Shown: in pieces, positions 43,318 to 51,174 of the stretch | Numbering within the stretch: the stretch's first letter is position 1 | Layout of the letters: every line of letters begins with the position of its first letter | NCBI RefSeq assembly: GCF_026625565.1 | Contig: NZ_CP112998.1 | Location: forward strand, 2,792,501-2,856,500 | From: Dyadobacter pollutisoli | Lineage (GTDB): Bacteria; Bacteroidota; Bacteroidia; Cytophagales; Spirosomataceae | DNA: 64,000 bases | Direction of reading: 5' to 3' | The notes under the pieces: generated by a model | What the model was told of the DNA's origin: nothing | Databases searched by the model: none | What the model saw: only the letters and a program-made list of their open reading frames with translations | Position numbers and translations under genes: made by a program

Positions 43318-43788
43318 ATGCGGAAGGTTTTAAGTTTTTGCTTTTTGTTTTTGATGCTTGTAGGGTGCAAGGAAGAAACGCCGTATGTGATCACATGCTC
43401 TGACGGTGCTGTACCCATTGAGCAATTTTCTGGACGGTTTACATCTGTTTTCCGGTTCAAGAATGATATCGATAGCTTGAAACAACGAAAGTTTGTGATC
43501 CGGAACGAGATAGAATGGAGATCTTACATCGAAGGAAGCAGCTTCGGAGGATTACCCGAGTTGGATTTTGAGAGGAAGACGATTATCCTTGGCAGAAAAT
43601 TTCACTCAACCAATAGCCCGCTAGTAGAGCAGAACATAGTCAGCAACTGCGAATCAAAAGAATTGACCTATCATGTTACAATGAAGGAAGGCAATGAAGC
43701 CGTTAACGGTAACACCTACTACTATGCGATTATTCCGAAAATATCCGACGACACAAAAGTAAATGTTGTTGTGACTTATAAGGAGTGA
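43318..43788 (+). CDS. Predicted lipoprotein
   Basis: 156 residues from the ATG at 43318; this start gives a lipobox (MRKVLSFCFLFLMLVGCKEE), while a longer frame would run back through array C and into the esterase gene. The mature protein is small and strand-rich (SFGGLPELDFERKTIILGRK, CESKELTYHVTMKEGNEAVN, YYYAIIPKISDDTKVNVVVT), resembling short protease-complex-type or immunity lipoproteins, but no family is recognised. It is framed by arrays C and D. Confidence 0.8.
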   Translation: MRKVLSFCFLFLMLVGCKEETPYVITCSDGAVPIEQFSGRFTSVFRFKNDIDSLKQRKFVIRNEIEWRSYIEGSSFGGLPELDFERKTIILGRKFHSTNSPLVEQNIVSNCESKELTYHVTMKEGNEAVNGNTYYYAIIPKISDDTKVNVVVTYKE

Positions 43789-43843
43789 CACTTCGTTTCC
43801 GCGATTGAATGCATCGAAGATTACAAAACAACGGTCGCTTGCC

Positions 43844-43955
43844 GTCAGTGATGGTCATTTATCGTCAGGAATTGTTAAGTGTTGCCTATTTTAAAAAACA
43901 TGACAACAAATGACACCCCCCTGACTATAAATGACCAAACATGACAATAAATGAC
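43844..43955. repeat. TGACA 10-nt array D (inverted pair)
   Basis: GTCA-type units start at 43844, 43854, 43864 and 43874 (GTTA) and TGAC units at 43901, 43911, 43922, 43932, 43942 and 43952, with one 11-nt step. The arms face each other across a 20-25 nt AT-rich spacer. It lies between the lipoprotein gene and the second orphan gene. Confidence 0.75.
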
Positions 43956-43982
43956 TGCTTCCTTCCTCCGCACGAACCGCTT

Positions 43983-44237
43983 TTATCCTTCAACCTCCTT
44001 CTCCAACTTCCTTACCCTTTGAAAGAAAAACACCAATTCCCTAAATGTTAAAAAGTTGTCACTCGTACGAGGATTGTAGCCACCCTCCTTTTGATAGGCC
44101 ATGCAGTCGCTGTAAATGGACCAGAGTTCTTCGATGAAGTTGGCGGGTGTGCCGTAATTAAGTAATTCTTTAACCTCCTGACCATAAGCCAGGTACGTCG
44201 AATCCATAGACTCGGCGGAATTTGTTTGTGTGTTCAT
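43983..44237 (-). CDS. Small orphan protein, copy 2 of the leader module
   Basis: 84 residues, homologous to the protein at 33735-33983 over its full length: STYLAYGQEVKELLNYG, EELWSIYSDCMAYQKEGGYN, TSDNFLTFRELVFFFQRVRK. No known family is recognised. It is preceded on the minus strand by the second copy of the structured leader with its own 28-codon ORF. The two copies are about 10 kb apart in the same orientation. Confidence 0.8.
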   Translation of the reverse strand: MNTQTNSAESMDSTYLAYGQEVKELLNYGTPANFIEELWSIYSDCMAYQKEGGYNPRTSDNFLTFRELVFFFQRVRKLEKEVEG

Positions 44238-44437
44238 AATGTATATGTTTTAGGTTTTAATAAAATGCCCTGTCTAAGGTGTCCTAACGTCATATACAAC
44301 GTTCGGGGGGCTTTCACCGATCCCACACCATAACAGGGCAATGCTCGCAAGTTTTTTCATAAAAGTATATGTTAAAGGAATGCGAGGTTCGGAAGATTTT
44401 TGGAGAAATGCAAATTGAGGTCGGGGGATATTTTGGA
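44238..44437 (-). ncRNA. Structured leader element, copy 2
   Basis: The same plan as copy 1: outer stem GCCCTGT/ACAGGGC, inner GGTGT/ACACC, GGT-GAAA-GCC hairpin with GNRA loop. CATATAC occurs four bases before the leader ORF ATG (44365-44371) and three bases before the main ATG (44241-44247), and its complement GTATATG lies in the interior (44291-44297). The short element differs from copy 1 but the pairing is kept, which argues for function. The rest of 44438-44638 is AT-rich with only a 24-codon ORF. Confidence 0.55.
44274..44360 (-). CDS. 28-codon leader ORF, copy 2
   Basis: ATG to TAG encodes MKKLASIALLWCGIGESPPN and eight more residues, exactly the length of the leader ORF at 34030-34116 with a similar N-terminus. 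Translation is possible but unproven. Confidence 0.35.
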   Translation of the reverse strand: MKKLASIALLWCGIGESPPNVVYDVRTP

Positions 44438-44542
44438 AAATCGTGAGATGGTGCTACTCAATTTTACCGTTTAATAAGTATTGCATAGAATTACTTCCAT
44501 TTGATGGAATAATTGGGTTTATTGAAAAAGTTGAATGCCGCA

Positions 44543-44617
44543 ATGGAAAGCAAAACATGCAAGCTGACTGCTCTTGGAGAGCATTATAGAAGATTGGTTA
44601 AAAAGGATAGAATTTAG
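44543..44617 (+). CDS. Tiny ORF before the PIN gene
   Basis: ATG to TAG encodes 24 residues (MESKTCKLTALGEHYRRLVK and four more), ending 21 bp before the PIN-domain gene on the same strand. It is basic and could be a partner or a decayed fragment. There is no family match and little support beyond position. Confidence 0.2.
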   Translation: MESKTCKLTALGEHYRRLVKKDRI

Positions 44618-44638
44618 TATATCTATATATAACTTCCA

Positions 44639-45730
44639 ATGTTTACAGTATTAATAGATACTTCTGCTTTTGAAAAAGAAGGATTGTCTTTTTCTGGTTC
44701 AAAATTTGATGCTATAAAGCAATTTAGCGATTCGGACAAAATCAAAATTGTCTCGTGTTCTATCATTATAAAAGAAATTGATAAACATATTGAGGACAGC
44801 ATTATAAAATTTATCAATTCAATAAAAAGTACTGTAAAAGAGGCTGATCATATAGCAAAGGCTGATCTTGATGAATTTGATTATTTGTTAAAAGACAGTA
44901 AATTGTTAAAGAAAAACATGACCACTTACAGGAAAAAGAAGGTATCCGATTTTTTCAAATCCATTAATAAAGTAAACTTATCATACAAAAATTTTAGTAT
45001 AGATAGGCTACTTACTGATTACTTCAATGAAGATCCTCCATTTAGCCAAAGAAAGAAAAATGAATTTCCTGACGCTATTATATTAAACTCATTTATCAAT
45101 CAATTTTGGGATTCGCTAGATCAAACTTGTGTTGTGAGTTGCGATAGAGATTTTAAAAATTTCTGCCAGAATTTCCCCCAAGTCAGATTTTTTGAAAACA
45201 TTAGTACTTTTTCAGATTTTATTAACTCACACTACGATTCTGAATTTACTAAGGAACTTCATGAAGTAATGAAGACAAAAATCGAAGACATTTCTCTATC
45301 AATTGATACATCAGTCTATGATAACGTAGATTTTGTTTTTGGTTCGGAATGGTTTGACCCTGAGGCAGAGATTGAAGATGGCAGTGTATCTGTTCAAATA
45401 AATGATATTAGCCTAATTATACAGAGTGAAAACAACGCCGAATGGGAGCTAGATGTGGAAATTGGTTATAAGGTACATGTAACCGACTCAGACCCAGATT
45501 ACATGGTGAAAGATCCTGATACGAAGGAATGGATTTCTCTGGAAAATTTGACATATTCGGCTGAAGTAAAAAAAAACATTTCTTTTGCTATTACAACTGC
45601 TTTTGACAAATATGCAATCAGCAGTTCGTTTCAATATGATGAAGATTTCGAGTTGCCAAGCGACATTTACGATTTGGATGATGCCGATTTTACCCAATTG
45701 GAAGATGCGACTGGGTCAAGCGAAGAATAA
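44639..45730 (+). CDS. PIN-domain protein with long C-terminal region (DUF4935-like)
   Basis: 363 residues. The N-terminal PIN domain (about 1-185) has acidic residues in place: Asp7 in TVLIDTSAF, Glu46 in SIIIKEIDKH, FPDAIILNSFINQF and CVVSCDRDFKNF. The rest (about 200-363) is strand-rich and acidic, ending DLDDADFTQLEDATGSSEE, and may be a regulatory or partner domain. The gene is visibly much more AT-rich than its neighbours, so recent transfer is likely. A ribonuclease role in defence or toxin function is inferred. Confidence 0.82.
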   Translation: MFTVLIDTSAFEKEGLSFSGSKFDAIKQFSDSDKIKIVSCSIIIKEIDKHIEDSIIKFINSIKSTVKEADHIAKADLDEFDYLLKDSKLLKKNMTTYRKKKVSDFFKSINKVNLSYKNFSIDRLLTDYFNEDPPFSQRKKNEFPDAIILNSFINQFWDSLDQTCVVSCDRDFKNFCQNFPQVRFFENISTFSDFINSHYDSEFTKELHEVMKTKIEDISLSIDTSVYDNVDFVFGSEWFDPEAEIEDGSVSVQINDISLIIQSENNAEWELDVEIGYKVHVTDSDPDYMVKDPDTKEWISLENLTYSAEVKKNISFAITTAFDKYAISSSFQYDEDFELPSDIYDLDDADFTQLEDATGSSEE

Positions 45731-45760
45731 CGCCATTAACTTTGATATGTAATTTTGGCT

Positions 45761-45883
45761 TCATCCCTCACAATGAAAATAAAACAAATGCCCATTCAAA
45801 TCCCTGACCGCAAATTGTCTTAACCCCCAGGGCTTGTTTTCTATTTCCTCGGTAATTTCGGCGCCTGGTTTGAGTTCCTGCAT
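45761..45883 (-). pseudogene. C-terminal fragment of a VOC/glyoxalase gene
   Basis: The frame from ATG 45883 to TGA 45761 encodes 40 residues containing AEITEEIENKPWGLRQFAVR and DLNGHLFYFHCEG, the typical C-terminal end of a VOC/bleomycin-resistance-like domain (ENKPWG..F.VRD.NGHLF.F). The N-terminal two-thirds is missing and the upstream DNA is array E. It is a dead remnant. Confidence 0.72.
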
Positions 45884-45915
45884 GTTTGAATGATTGAAGC
45901 AATAGTTAGAAAAAG

Positions 45916-46076
45916 GCCATTTTTGGTCATGGGTTGTCATTTATTGTCATGAAGGTAATTTGTTTTCAAGTGTCGTCGAGGATGGCCGTTTATTGTCAGG
46001 TATTTTCGCGGATTGAATATTTCCAAAGAACAATACAACAAATGACAACACATGACTAAAAATGACAACACCTGAC
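45916..46076. repeat. TGACA 10-nt array E (inverted pair)
   Basis: GCCA/GTCA units start at 45916, 45926, 45936 and 45946, with further degenerate units near 45984 and 45995, and TGAC units start at 46043, 46053, 46063 and 46073 in exact 10-nt phase. The inverted arms are separated by about 45 nt from the last GTCA unit. It occupies the gap between the VOC fragment and the VOC gene at 46189. Confidence 0.72.
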
Positions 46077-46188
46077 CATCACTTTACCTTTCACCCTCAC
46101 GGATCAGCATTCCTTTATTTGCTTTTTCGCTGGACATCATGTTGCTTGCATATACAATTGATTATCACCACTTAATCAAAATGGTACC

Positions 46189-46578
46189 ATGCCCAAAACC
46201 CCTACCTTCGCCCCGCAGCTCTACATTCCAAACGGAGTTACCAACGTCGATTTCTACATAAATGCCTTTGGGGCCGTGGAGCTCAGGCGGTTTTCTAATG
46301 ACGATGGCAGTATCCACGTTTCCGAACTATCGATTGACGGTGCCATTTTTCACCTGCACGAAGTAACGCGTAATCCGGCGTCGTTTAGTCCTGAGCGTTA
46401 CAACGGGACCACTACTACCATCGGGCTATTCGTGCCGGATGTGGATGCGTTCATGAACAGGGCCGTCGCCGCGGGTGCAGAGGTACTTTCGCCCGCCCAG
46501 GATTATGATTACGGATACCGGCAAGGTGACATTAAGGATCCATTTGGGCATGTTTGGATGATTGAGATGGTGATATAG
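46189..46578 (+). CDS. VOC family protein
   Basis: 129 residues: PQLYIPNGVTNVDFYINAFG, ELSIDGAIFHLHEV, GTTTTIGLFVPDVDAFMNRA and DIKDPFGHVWMIEMV, the pattern of PhnB-like glyoxalase-fold proteins. It is likely soluble and metal-dependent with an unknown small-molecule ligand. Its last third has a decayed partial copy at 46867-46902. Array F begins 5 bp after its stop. Confidence 0.92.
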   Translation: MPKTPTFAPQLYIPNGVTNVDFYINAFGAVELRRFSNDDGSIHVSELSIDGAIFHLHEVTRNPASFSPERYNGTTTTIGLFVPDVDAFMNRAVAAGAEVLSPAQDYDYGYRQGDIKDPFGHVWMIEMVI

Positions 46579-46582
46579 AGGG

Positions 46583-46616
46583 GTCATTCTTGGTCAGGTT
46601 TTGTCATTTATTGCCC
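46583..46616. repeat. TGACA 10-nt array F (single arm)
   Basis: GTCA units start at 46583, 46593 and 46603, followed by GCCC at 46613, again in exact 10-nt phase. No opposite arm is seen. It lies directly after the VOC gene stop codon. Confidence 0.65.
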
Positions 46617-46659
46617 TGGTTTGGTACTGATGAACGAAACAAGAAATCCTTCGCGAGAT

Positions 46660-46860
46660 GTATGGTAATTGAAATGGCGGTATGAGCGCAAAGCCGAAAT
46701 GCCGCTAGGCATGCAATCTCGCTAGCACAATGCAATTTGAAATCCATGATCAAAATGCCGTCAGGTATGGCACAGGACGAATGTGCGTGGCATCCCAAAA
46801 GGGATTTTTAAATTTTCTTTTTATCCGCCTGCTACCGAGGTCTCGTCGCTACGCGACTTT
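46660..46860. repeat. Degenerate intergenic repeat region
   Basis: Units resembling AATGCCGTCAGGTATGGCAC and CCGAGGTCTCGTCGCTACGCG occur here, and related AATGCCGTAGGCATG and CCCTACGGGA units lie at 57079-57206. They are short interspersed repeats of a type recalled in Bacteroidota and other genomes. No gene is supported in 46617-46866. Confidence 0.5.
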
Positions 46861-46866
46861 CAATTA

Positions 46867-46902
46867 GTTCCGGATGTGGATGCATTCATCAACAGGGCCG
46901 TC
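46867..46902 (+). pseudogene. 36-bp remnant of a VOC gene
   Basis: These 36 bases match 33 of 36 positions of 46432-46467 inside the VOC gene and would encode VPDVDAFINRAV. Sequence likeness stops abruptly on both sides; a GTCATGGGTTGT unit like those in the arrays follows immediately. It is a fragment of a second VOC copy. Confidence 0.7.
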
Positions 46903-47008
46903 ATGGGTTGTAGTGTTTTTGGGTTTGGACTGTGGACATAGGGCATTTGTGCCTTAACTTTGCCGTAAAAAGAGGAACTCCATTGATTTCCTCCTGTAAA
47001 ACCACATC

Positions 47009-47797
47009 ATGAATAACCACATCGAAAAACTTCAGCAACAGATCGAGCCTTTGCGCCAGCAGATTATTAACCACAAAGTCTATTCCGTTATCAATGACAT
47101 TGAAGACCTGCGCGTTTTCATGCAGTACCACGTATATGCGGTTTGGGATTTTATGTCGCTTTTGAAATCGCTGCAAAACAACCTCACTTGCACATCAACA
47201 CCCTGGTTTCCAAAAGGTTCTGCGGAGACCCGGTACCTGATCAATGAAATCGTTCTGGGTGAGGAATCTGATGTCGATATGGACGGAGTCAGGACAAGTC
47301 ATTTTGAACTGTACATCCAGGCGATGGAACAATGCGGTGCGGACGTTTCCGAAATAGAACAATTTATTTCAGTATTAAAGCAAGGTGGCGACCTCCATGA
47401 GGCATTCTTGACTGTTGGCACACCTGAAAAAGCGCGTCAATTTGTTGATTTTACATTTGATATTATCAACGGTAACAAAGATTACATTCAAGCCGCTGTT
47501 TTCACATTTGGACGCGAAGATCTGATACCGGGCATGTTCCATTCCATCATCAACGATCTGCACGAACATTTGCCCAACAGCATTTCGGTCTTCAAATATT
47601 ATCTCGAAAGGCATATCGAAGTGGACGGCGATCATCACAGCCACCTTGCCATGCAAATGACCTCCAATCTTTGCGCAGATAATGAAACGTACTGGCAAGA
47701 AGCCCAATCGGCGGCCGTCGCTTCTTTACAAAAGCGTATCGAGCTGTGGGACGGCGTTTATGAGGAAATCACGGCGAAAAAGGAAGTAAGGGCGTAG
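47009..47797 (+). CDS. DUF3050 protein (heme-oxygenase-like fold)
   Basis: 262 residues with the DUF3050 pattern: LRVFMQYHVYAVWDFMSLLK, PWFPKGSAETRYLINEIVLG, EESDVDMDGVRTSHFELYIQ, AVFTFGREDLIPGMFHSIIN and EVDGDHHSHLAMQMTSNL. His and Glu positions fit a di-metal or heme-oxygenase-like helical bundle. It is cytoplasmic; the reaction is unknown. It converges with the hydrolase gene 22 bp downstream. Confidence 0.92.
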   Translation: MNNHIEKLQQQIEPLRQQIINHKVYSVINDIEDLRVFMQYHVYAVWDFMSLLKSLQNNLTCTSTPWFPKGSAETRYLINEIVLGEESDVDMDGVRTSHFELYIQAMEQCGADVSEIEQFISVLKQGGDLHEAFLTVGTPEKARQFVDFTFDIINGNKDYIQAAVFTFGREDLIPGMFHSIINDLHEHLPNSISVFKYYLERHIEVDGDHHSHLAMQMTSNLCADNETYWQEAQSAAVASLQKRIELWDGVYEEITAKKEVRA

Positions 47798-47819
47798 ATC
47801 GTGCATTGCAGAGATATAC

Positions 47820-49238
47820 CTACTCCCGCTTCTGCGCAAAAAGCCAATCCAGTAAGCCTGGGGTGTTTTCCACCGCATTACCCATGTTGTGACCCAGGTA
47901 TTTGAATTCAGTATACCTGGGTTTTCCACCGGCTTTTTTGATTGCGGCAATCATATCACGGGAGTAGCTGACGGGAACCAAATCATCTTGTTCGCCGTGA
48001 AACGCCCAAACAGCAACCTTGCCATCAACAATGTTGTGCGCCAGCTTCGGATTGCCTCCACCGCAAATTGGGACGGCCGCAGCAAACATGGCCGGGCGGG
48101 CAGTAATAAAATGCCATGAAGCATACCCTCCCCCCGAGACGCCAATGGAATAACATCTTTTAGCATCGATTGAAAACTCTTTCTCCAACGCCTCCATGGC
48201 CTCGAAAATCAGGGTATCGATGGCAGGGTAGTCAGGATAATTTCCCCAGCCGGCATCGCGGGGACATTGCGGGACAAACAGGAAAGCGGGATACTTTTCC
48301 CGGTACTCCGTCCTGGACAAGTATGCAGCCCAGGAACCTTCCACTTGCCTAATATTGTCAGTTCCGTGCGTGCCGCCATGGTGAGGGCATACAACAAGCG
48401 GATATTTTTTTTCAGGATTGTAATCCAATGGCTTCATAAAACGATAGCGCAGAGTGTCTCCTTTCCCATTCACATAATATCTCGCCTCAAACGGCTGGGC
48501 TATTACTCTTGCGCTCGCTGAGACATGATCAAGCCGGTAAGTTTGGTTGGCGATATTTATGCCGAAAAATAGTGTAAATCCAAAGGCGATCACAGCGGCT
48601 AACCCCAGCCAGCTTTCAGAAATCGCAGTTGGGGTTTTATCAAAATCCTTATTCCTTATATGCAAAGCCTCCTCGGCCCTCAAATGCATGATGAATAAAA
48701 CAGGCACCAGACTAGTAACTCTTGAAGTCCATTGGTGTATGCTTTCCAATGTCAATTTCAATGCAATATCCTGGGAGTTGAAAAACCATATCGCGGTTGC
48801 CAGAAGGATCACTCCGGATATGGTATAGAGGATACCGGCAGCTTTTAGCCAGGGCGGTTTACTTGCGCTGGAAACAATAAGACTGAATGAATAAATGATA
48901 CCCGTAATTAAGGCAGAATACAACCCGGCAATATAATATGCCTCAAATTGCCTCTGCCTTACAAGCATCATATAATAAATAAAAGCAAAACCAATGGATG
49001 TTATGACTGCAATGATGCCTGAATAAAATGCAAGCCGGTATCTTTTGAAATAATAATACTTTAACAAAAATATTGAACCGACCAGATTAACGATACTGAC
49101 CGTCAAATGCCAGTTTTTAAATGATTCAAGCTTGGCAATGTACGCGCCGGTGAAAAAATGAACAACAGCGGTCAACACGCCTGCGCAAACAATCAGGGTC
49201 AGAAAGAAATTCGCGAAAGTGTAGAAGCTTTTGTTCAT
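47820..49238 (-). CDS. Membrane-anchored alpha/beta hydrolase (prolyl-oligopeptidase-like)
   Basis: 472 residues from the ATG at 49238; a longer frame adds 31 basic residues and overlaps the upstream gene. Several membrane helices occupy the first 230 residues (FANFFLTLIVCAGVLTAVVH, FYSGIIAVITSIGFAFIYYM, LGLAAVIAFGFTLFFGINIA). The hydrolase domain has KKYPLVVCPHHGGTHGTDNI, nucleophile YSIGVSGGGYASWHF, acid in WAFHGEQDDLVPV and His in FKYLGHNMGNA. A serine hydrolase fused to a membrane domain is uncommon. It starts 10 bp after the serine hydrolase gene in transcription order. Confidence 0.87.
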   Translation of the reverse strand: MNKSFYTFANFFLTLIVCAGVLTAVVHFFTGAYIAKLESFKNWHLTVSIVNLVGSIFLLKYYYFKRYRLAFYSGIIAVITSIGFAFIYYMMLVRQRQFEAYYIAGLYSALITGIIYSFSLIVSSASKPPWLKAAGILYTISGVILLATAIWFFNSQDIALKLTLESIHQWTSRVTSLVPVLFIMHLRAEEALHIRNKDFDKTPTAISESWLGLAAVIAFGFTLFFGINIANQTYRLDHVSASARVIAQPFEARYYVNGKGDTLRYRFMKPLDYNPEKKYPLVVCPHHGGTHGTDNIRQVEGSWAAYLSRTEYREKYPAFLFVPQCPRDAGWGNYPDYPAIDTLIFEAMEALEKEFSIDAKRCYSIGVSGGGYASWHFITARPAMFAAAVPICGGGNPKLAHNIVDGKVAVWAFHGEQDDLVPVSYSRDMIAAIKKAGGKPRYTEFKYLGHNMGNAVENTPGLLDWLFAQKRE

Positions 49239-49248
49239 GATGATCACG

Positions 49249-51009
49249 TTATTTGCCTGCCGTCGGCGGTGCTGTTTCCGTTGCAAAATCGTCAGGCAAA
49301 CGCTTAAACCACAGATTCGCAACGCGTCCATTGGTCATTTTCAAGCCGATAACTTTGCCTGCCGCATCGCGAACCATATCAATGTTTTGTACAAACCACC
49401 AGGGAGCTTGCAACCGGTCTTTGTTGACCACACTCAAATCCACTTCTCCGTGATGTACGTGGATGAGTTTCAACACATTGTTTTTCAGCTCAATACTGTA
49501 AATTGTTTCCAGCTCAGGGCTATAATATTTGCCCGTAAATTGCTCACGTGGTATCTCTCCATCTGCCTGCGGCTCAACGCGTGTTGCAGGATGGTCTCCA
49601 TTCTGTTTCAATGTGATACGGTTTACCTTACCCTCTTTGGGCCGATGAAAAGTAACCGATGCTTCCACCACTTTCAAAAAGAATGTAGAGTCGGAGGACG
49701 GGAATATTTCAAACCATGGCTGCCCGGTCCCCTGTGTCATATATTTGTCACCTTCCTTCTTGAATTTCATAATAAACCCCGGTGCTTCGGTCAGGGAATA
49801 GGATCCGGCATACTGCCTGAAAAGTGTTGAATCGAATTTGACTTGCTCTTTTGAAGCTGCAACGGCTGTGCTAGCTGTTTTTTCCTCTTTAATGAATGGC
49901 GCCAGGTAAAGGTCAGCCATTTCAAAACTTTTCTTCGGAGGGTTAAACTCGGCCTGGTTACTCAGCACAATGAAGCCATAATCCTCCTTTGGAAAGTAAG
50001 ACAAATGCGAACGAAAACCCGCATCAGACCCATCGTGACCATAGTAGGCAAGGCCTTTGTATTTCCCATGCGACAAACCCGATGCATAAGGCAATGTATC
50101 TCCTTTGGTCAGCCGTCCCCGTTCCAGCATTTGCGTCATGGTTTCCTTGCCACCCACTTCCGTTACCCGAAAATTACCAATCCAGAGGGCCAGGTCATTA
50201 ACGGTTGTAAACAAACTCGTTGCTCCTACATTACCATAACTCAAAATGCTTTTGCTGAACATCGTTGGCCCCAATGTGCCCGGTGTGCGGTGAAAAGAAT
50301 AGGCCCGGCCTTTTACAATACCTTCCTGATTGTCGTAAAACTGCGTATTTTTCATCCCTAATGGCTTAAAAACGTTCAGCTGCATCCAATAGGCAAACGG
50401 CTGTTTGGTGACGCGCGCTACAATTTCGGCCAGCAATGTATAGCCGGTATTGCAGTAGGCATAAGCTGAACCCGGATCGAAATTCAGTTCTTTTTGGCGG
50501 GTAACCAGGTTGAGTACGTGCTGCTTGGTAATCACGTCGTCGAGTTGCCAGCCCGCCATGACCAGCAGGTTCCATTGGTCGCGCAGGCCGCTGGTATGAT
50601 GTATTAAATGACGGATCGTAATGGTTTTTCCAAAATCCGGCACTTCGGGAATATGCTTGTGAATGTCATCGTCCAACGAGAGCTTGCCTTGCTGGGCCAG
50701 TAATGTGATGGCATAAGCTGTAAATTGCTTGGAAACAGATGCCACATGAAAAATCGTTTCAGGGCCGATTTTAGCGCCGGTTTCCAGGTCAGCTTCACCA
50801 AATCCCTTGGCATAAATGAGTTTGCCTTTATACAAAACCCCTACTGCTGCTCCCGGCATGCCCGGCTTGTTCCATTCCGTAAAAAGGGAATCTACTTTGG
50901 CTGTTGGGACAGTTGATTTAGATGTCGGAGCTGGCGACTGCGCCAGGCTGAATGTAGCGCCGGTCATCATAAAACCAGCCAATATGAGTGCGGATAAAGC
51001 TGCTTTCAT
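49249..51009 (-). CDS. Secreted class C beta-lactamase-like serine hydrolase
   Basis: 586 residues with a signal peptide ending near TFSLAQS. The beta-lactamase domain has the nucleophile motif HVASVSKQFTAYAITLLAQQ (SxxK), the YxN motif in YAYCNTGYTLL, and HDGSDAGFRS as the third motif. A C-terminal lipocalin-like DUF3471/DUF3887 region (YAGSYSLTEAPGFIM, FTGKYYSPELETIYSIEL) follows. Such proteins are usually peptidases or esterases rather than resistance enzymes. It leads a two-gene transcript with the membrane hydrolase. Confidence 0.93.
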   Translation of the reverse strand: MKAALSALILAGFMMTGATFSLAQSPAPTSKSTVPTAKVDSLFTEWNKPGMPGAAVGVLYKGKLIYAKGFGEADLETGAKIGPETIFHVASVSKQFTAYAITLLAQQGKLSLDDDIHKHIPEVPDFGKTITIRHLIHHTSGLRDQWNLLVMAGWQLDDVITKQHVLNLVTRQKELNFDPGSAYAYCNTGYTLLAEIVARVTKQPFAYWMQLNVFKPLGMKNTQFYDNQEGIVKGRAYSFHRTPGTLGPTMFSKSILSYGNVGATSLFTTVNDLALWIGNFRVTEVGGKETMTQMLERGRLTKGDTLPYASGLSHGKYKGLAYYGHDGSDAGFRSHLSYFPKEDYGFIVLSNQAEFNPPKKSFEMADLYLAPFIKEEKTASTAVAASKEQVKFDSTLFRQYAGSYSLTEAPGFIMKFKKEGDKYMTQGTGQPWFEIFPSSDSTFFLKVVEASVTFHRPKEGKVNRITLKQNGDHPATRVEPQADGEIPREQFTGKYYSPELETIYSIELKNNVLKLIHVHHGEVDLSVVNKDRLQAPWWFVQNIDMVRDAAGKVIGLKMTNGRVANLWFKRLPDDFATETAPPTAGK

Positions 51010-51174
51010 CGATAAAAAATGAATGTGGATTGAAGGTAAAAGTGTTACAAAGGATAATGTACAAACTTTTACAAAATCGCACGCAAACTTTTGTGATGAA
51101 TGGAGACATGCAGAATTAATCTACCTGACTTAGCAGATATAGCGTCAATAACGTAGAAAAAGATTTAGCTGAGC

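Noticed and set aside
37445..46616. CRISPR array
   Set aside because: The TGACA units repeat every 10 nt with no long spacers, there are no repeats of 25-40 nt, and no cas gene is in the window.
49249..51009. Antibiotic-resistance beta-lactamase
   Set aside because: The protein has class C-like motifs but also a C-terminal lipocalin-like region and twice the length of AmpC; such proteins are usually peptidases or esterases.
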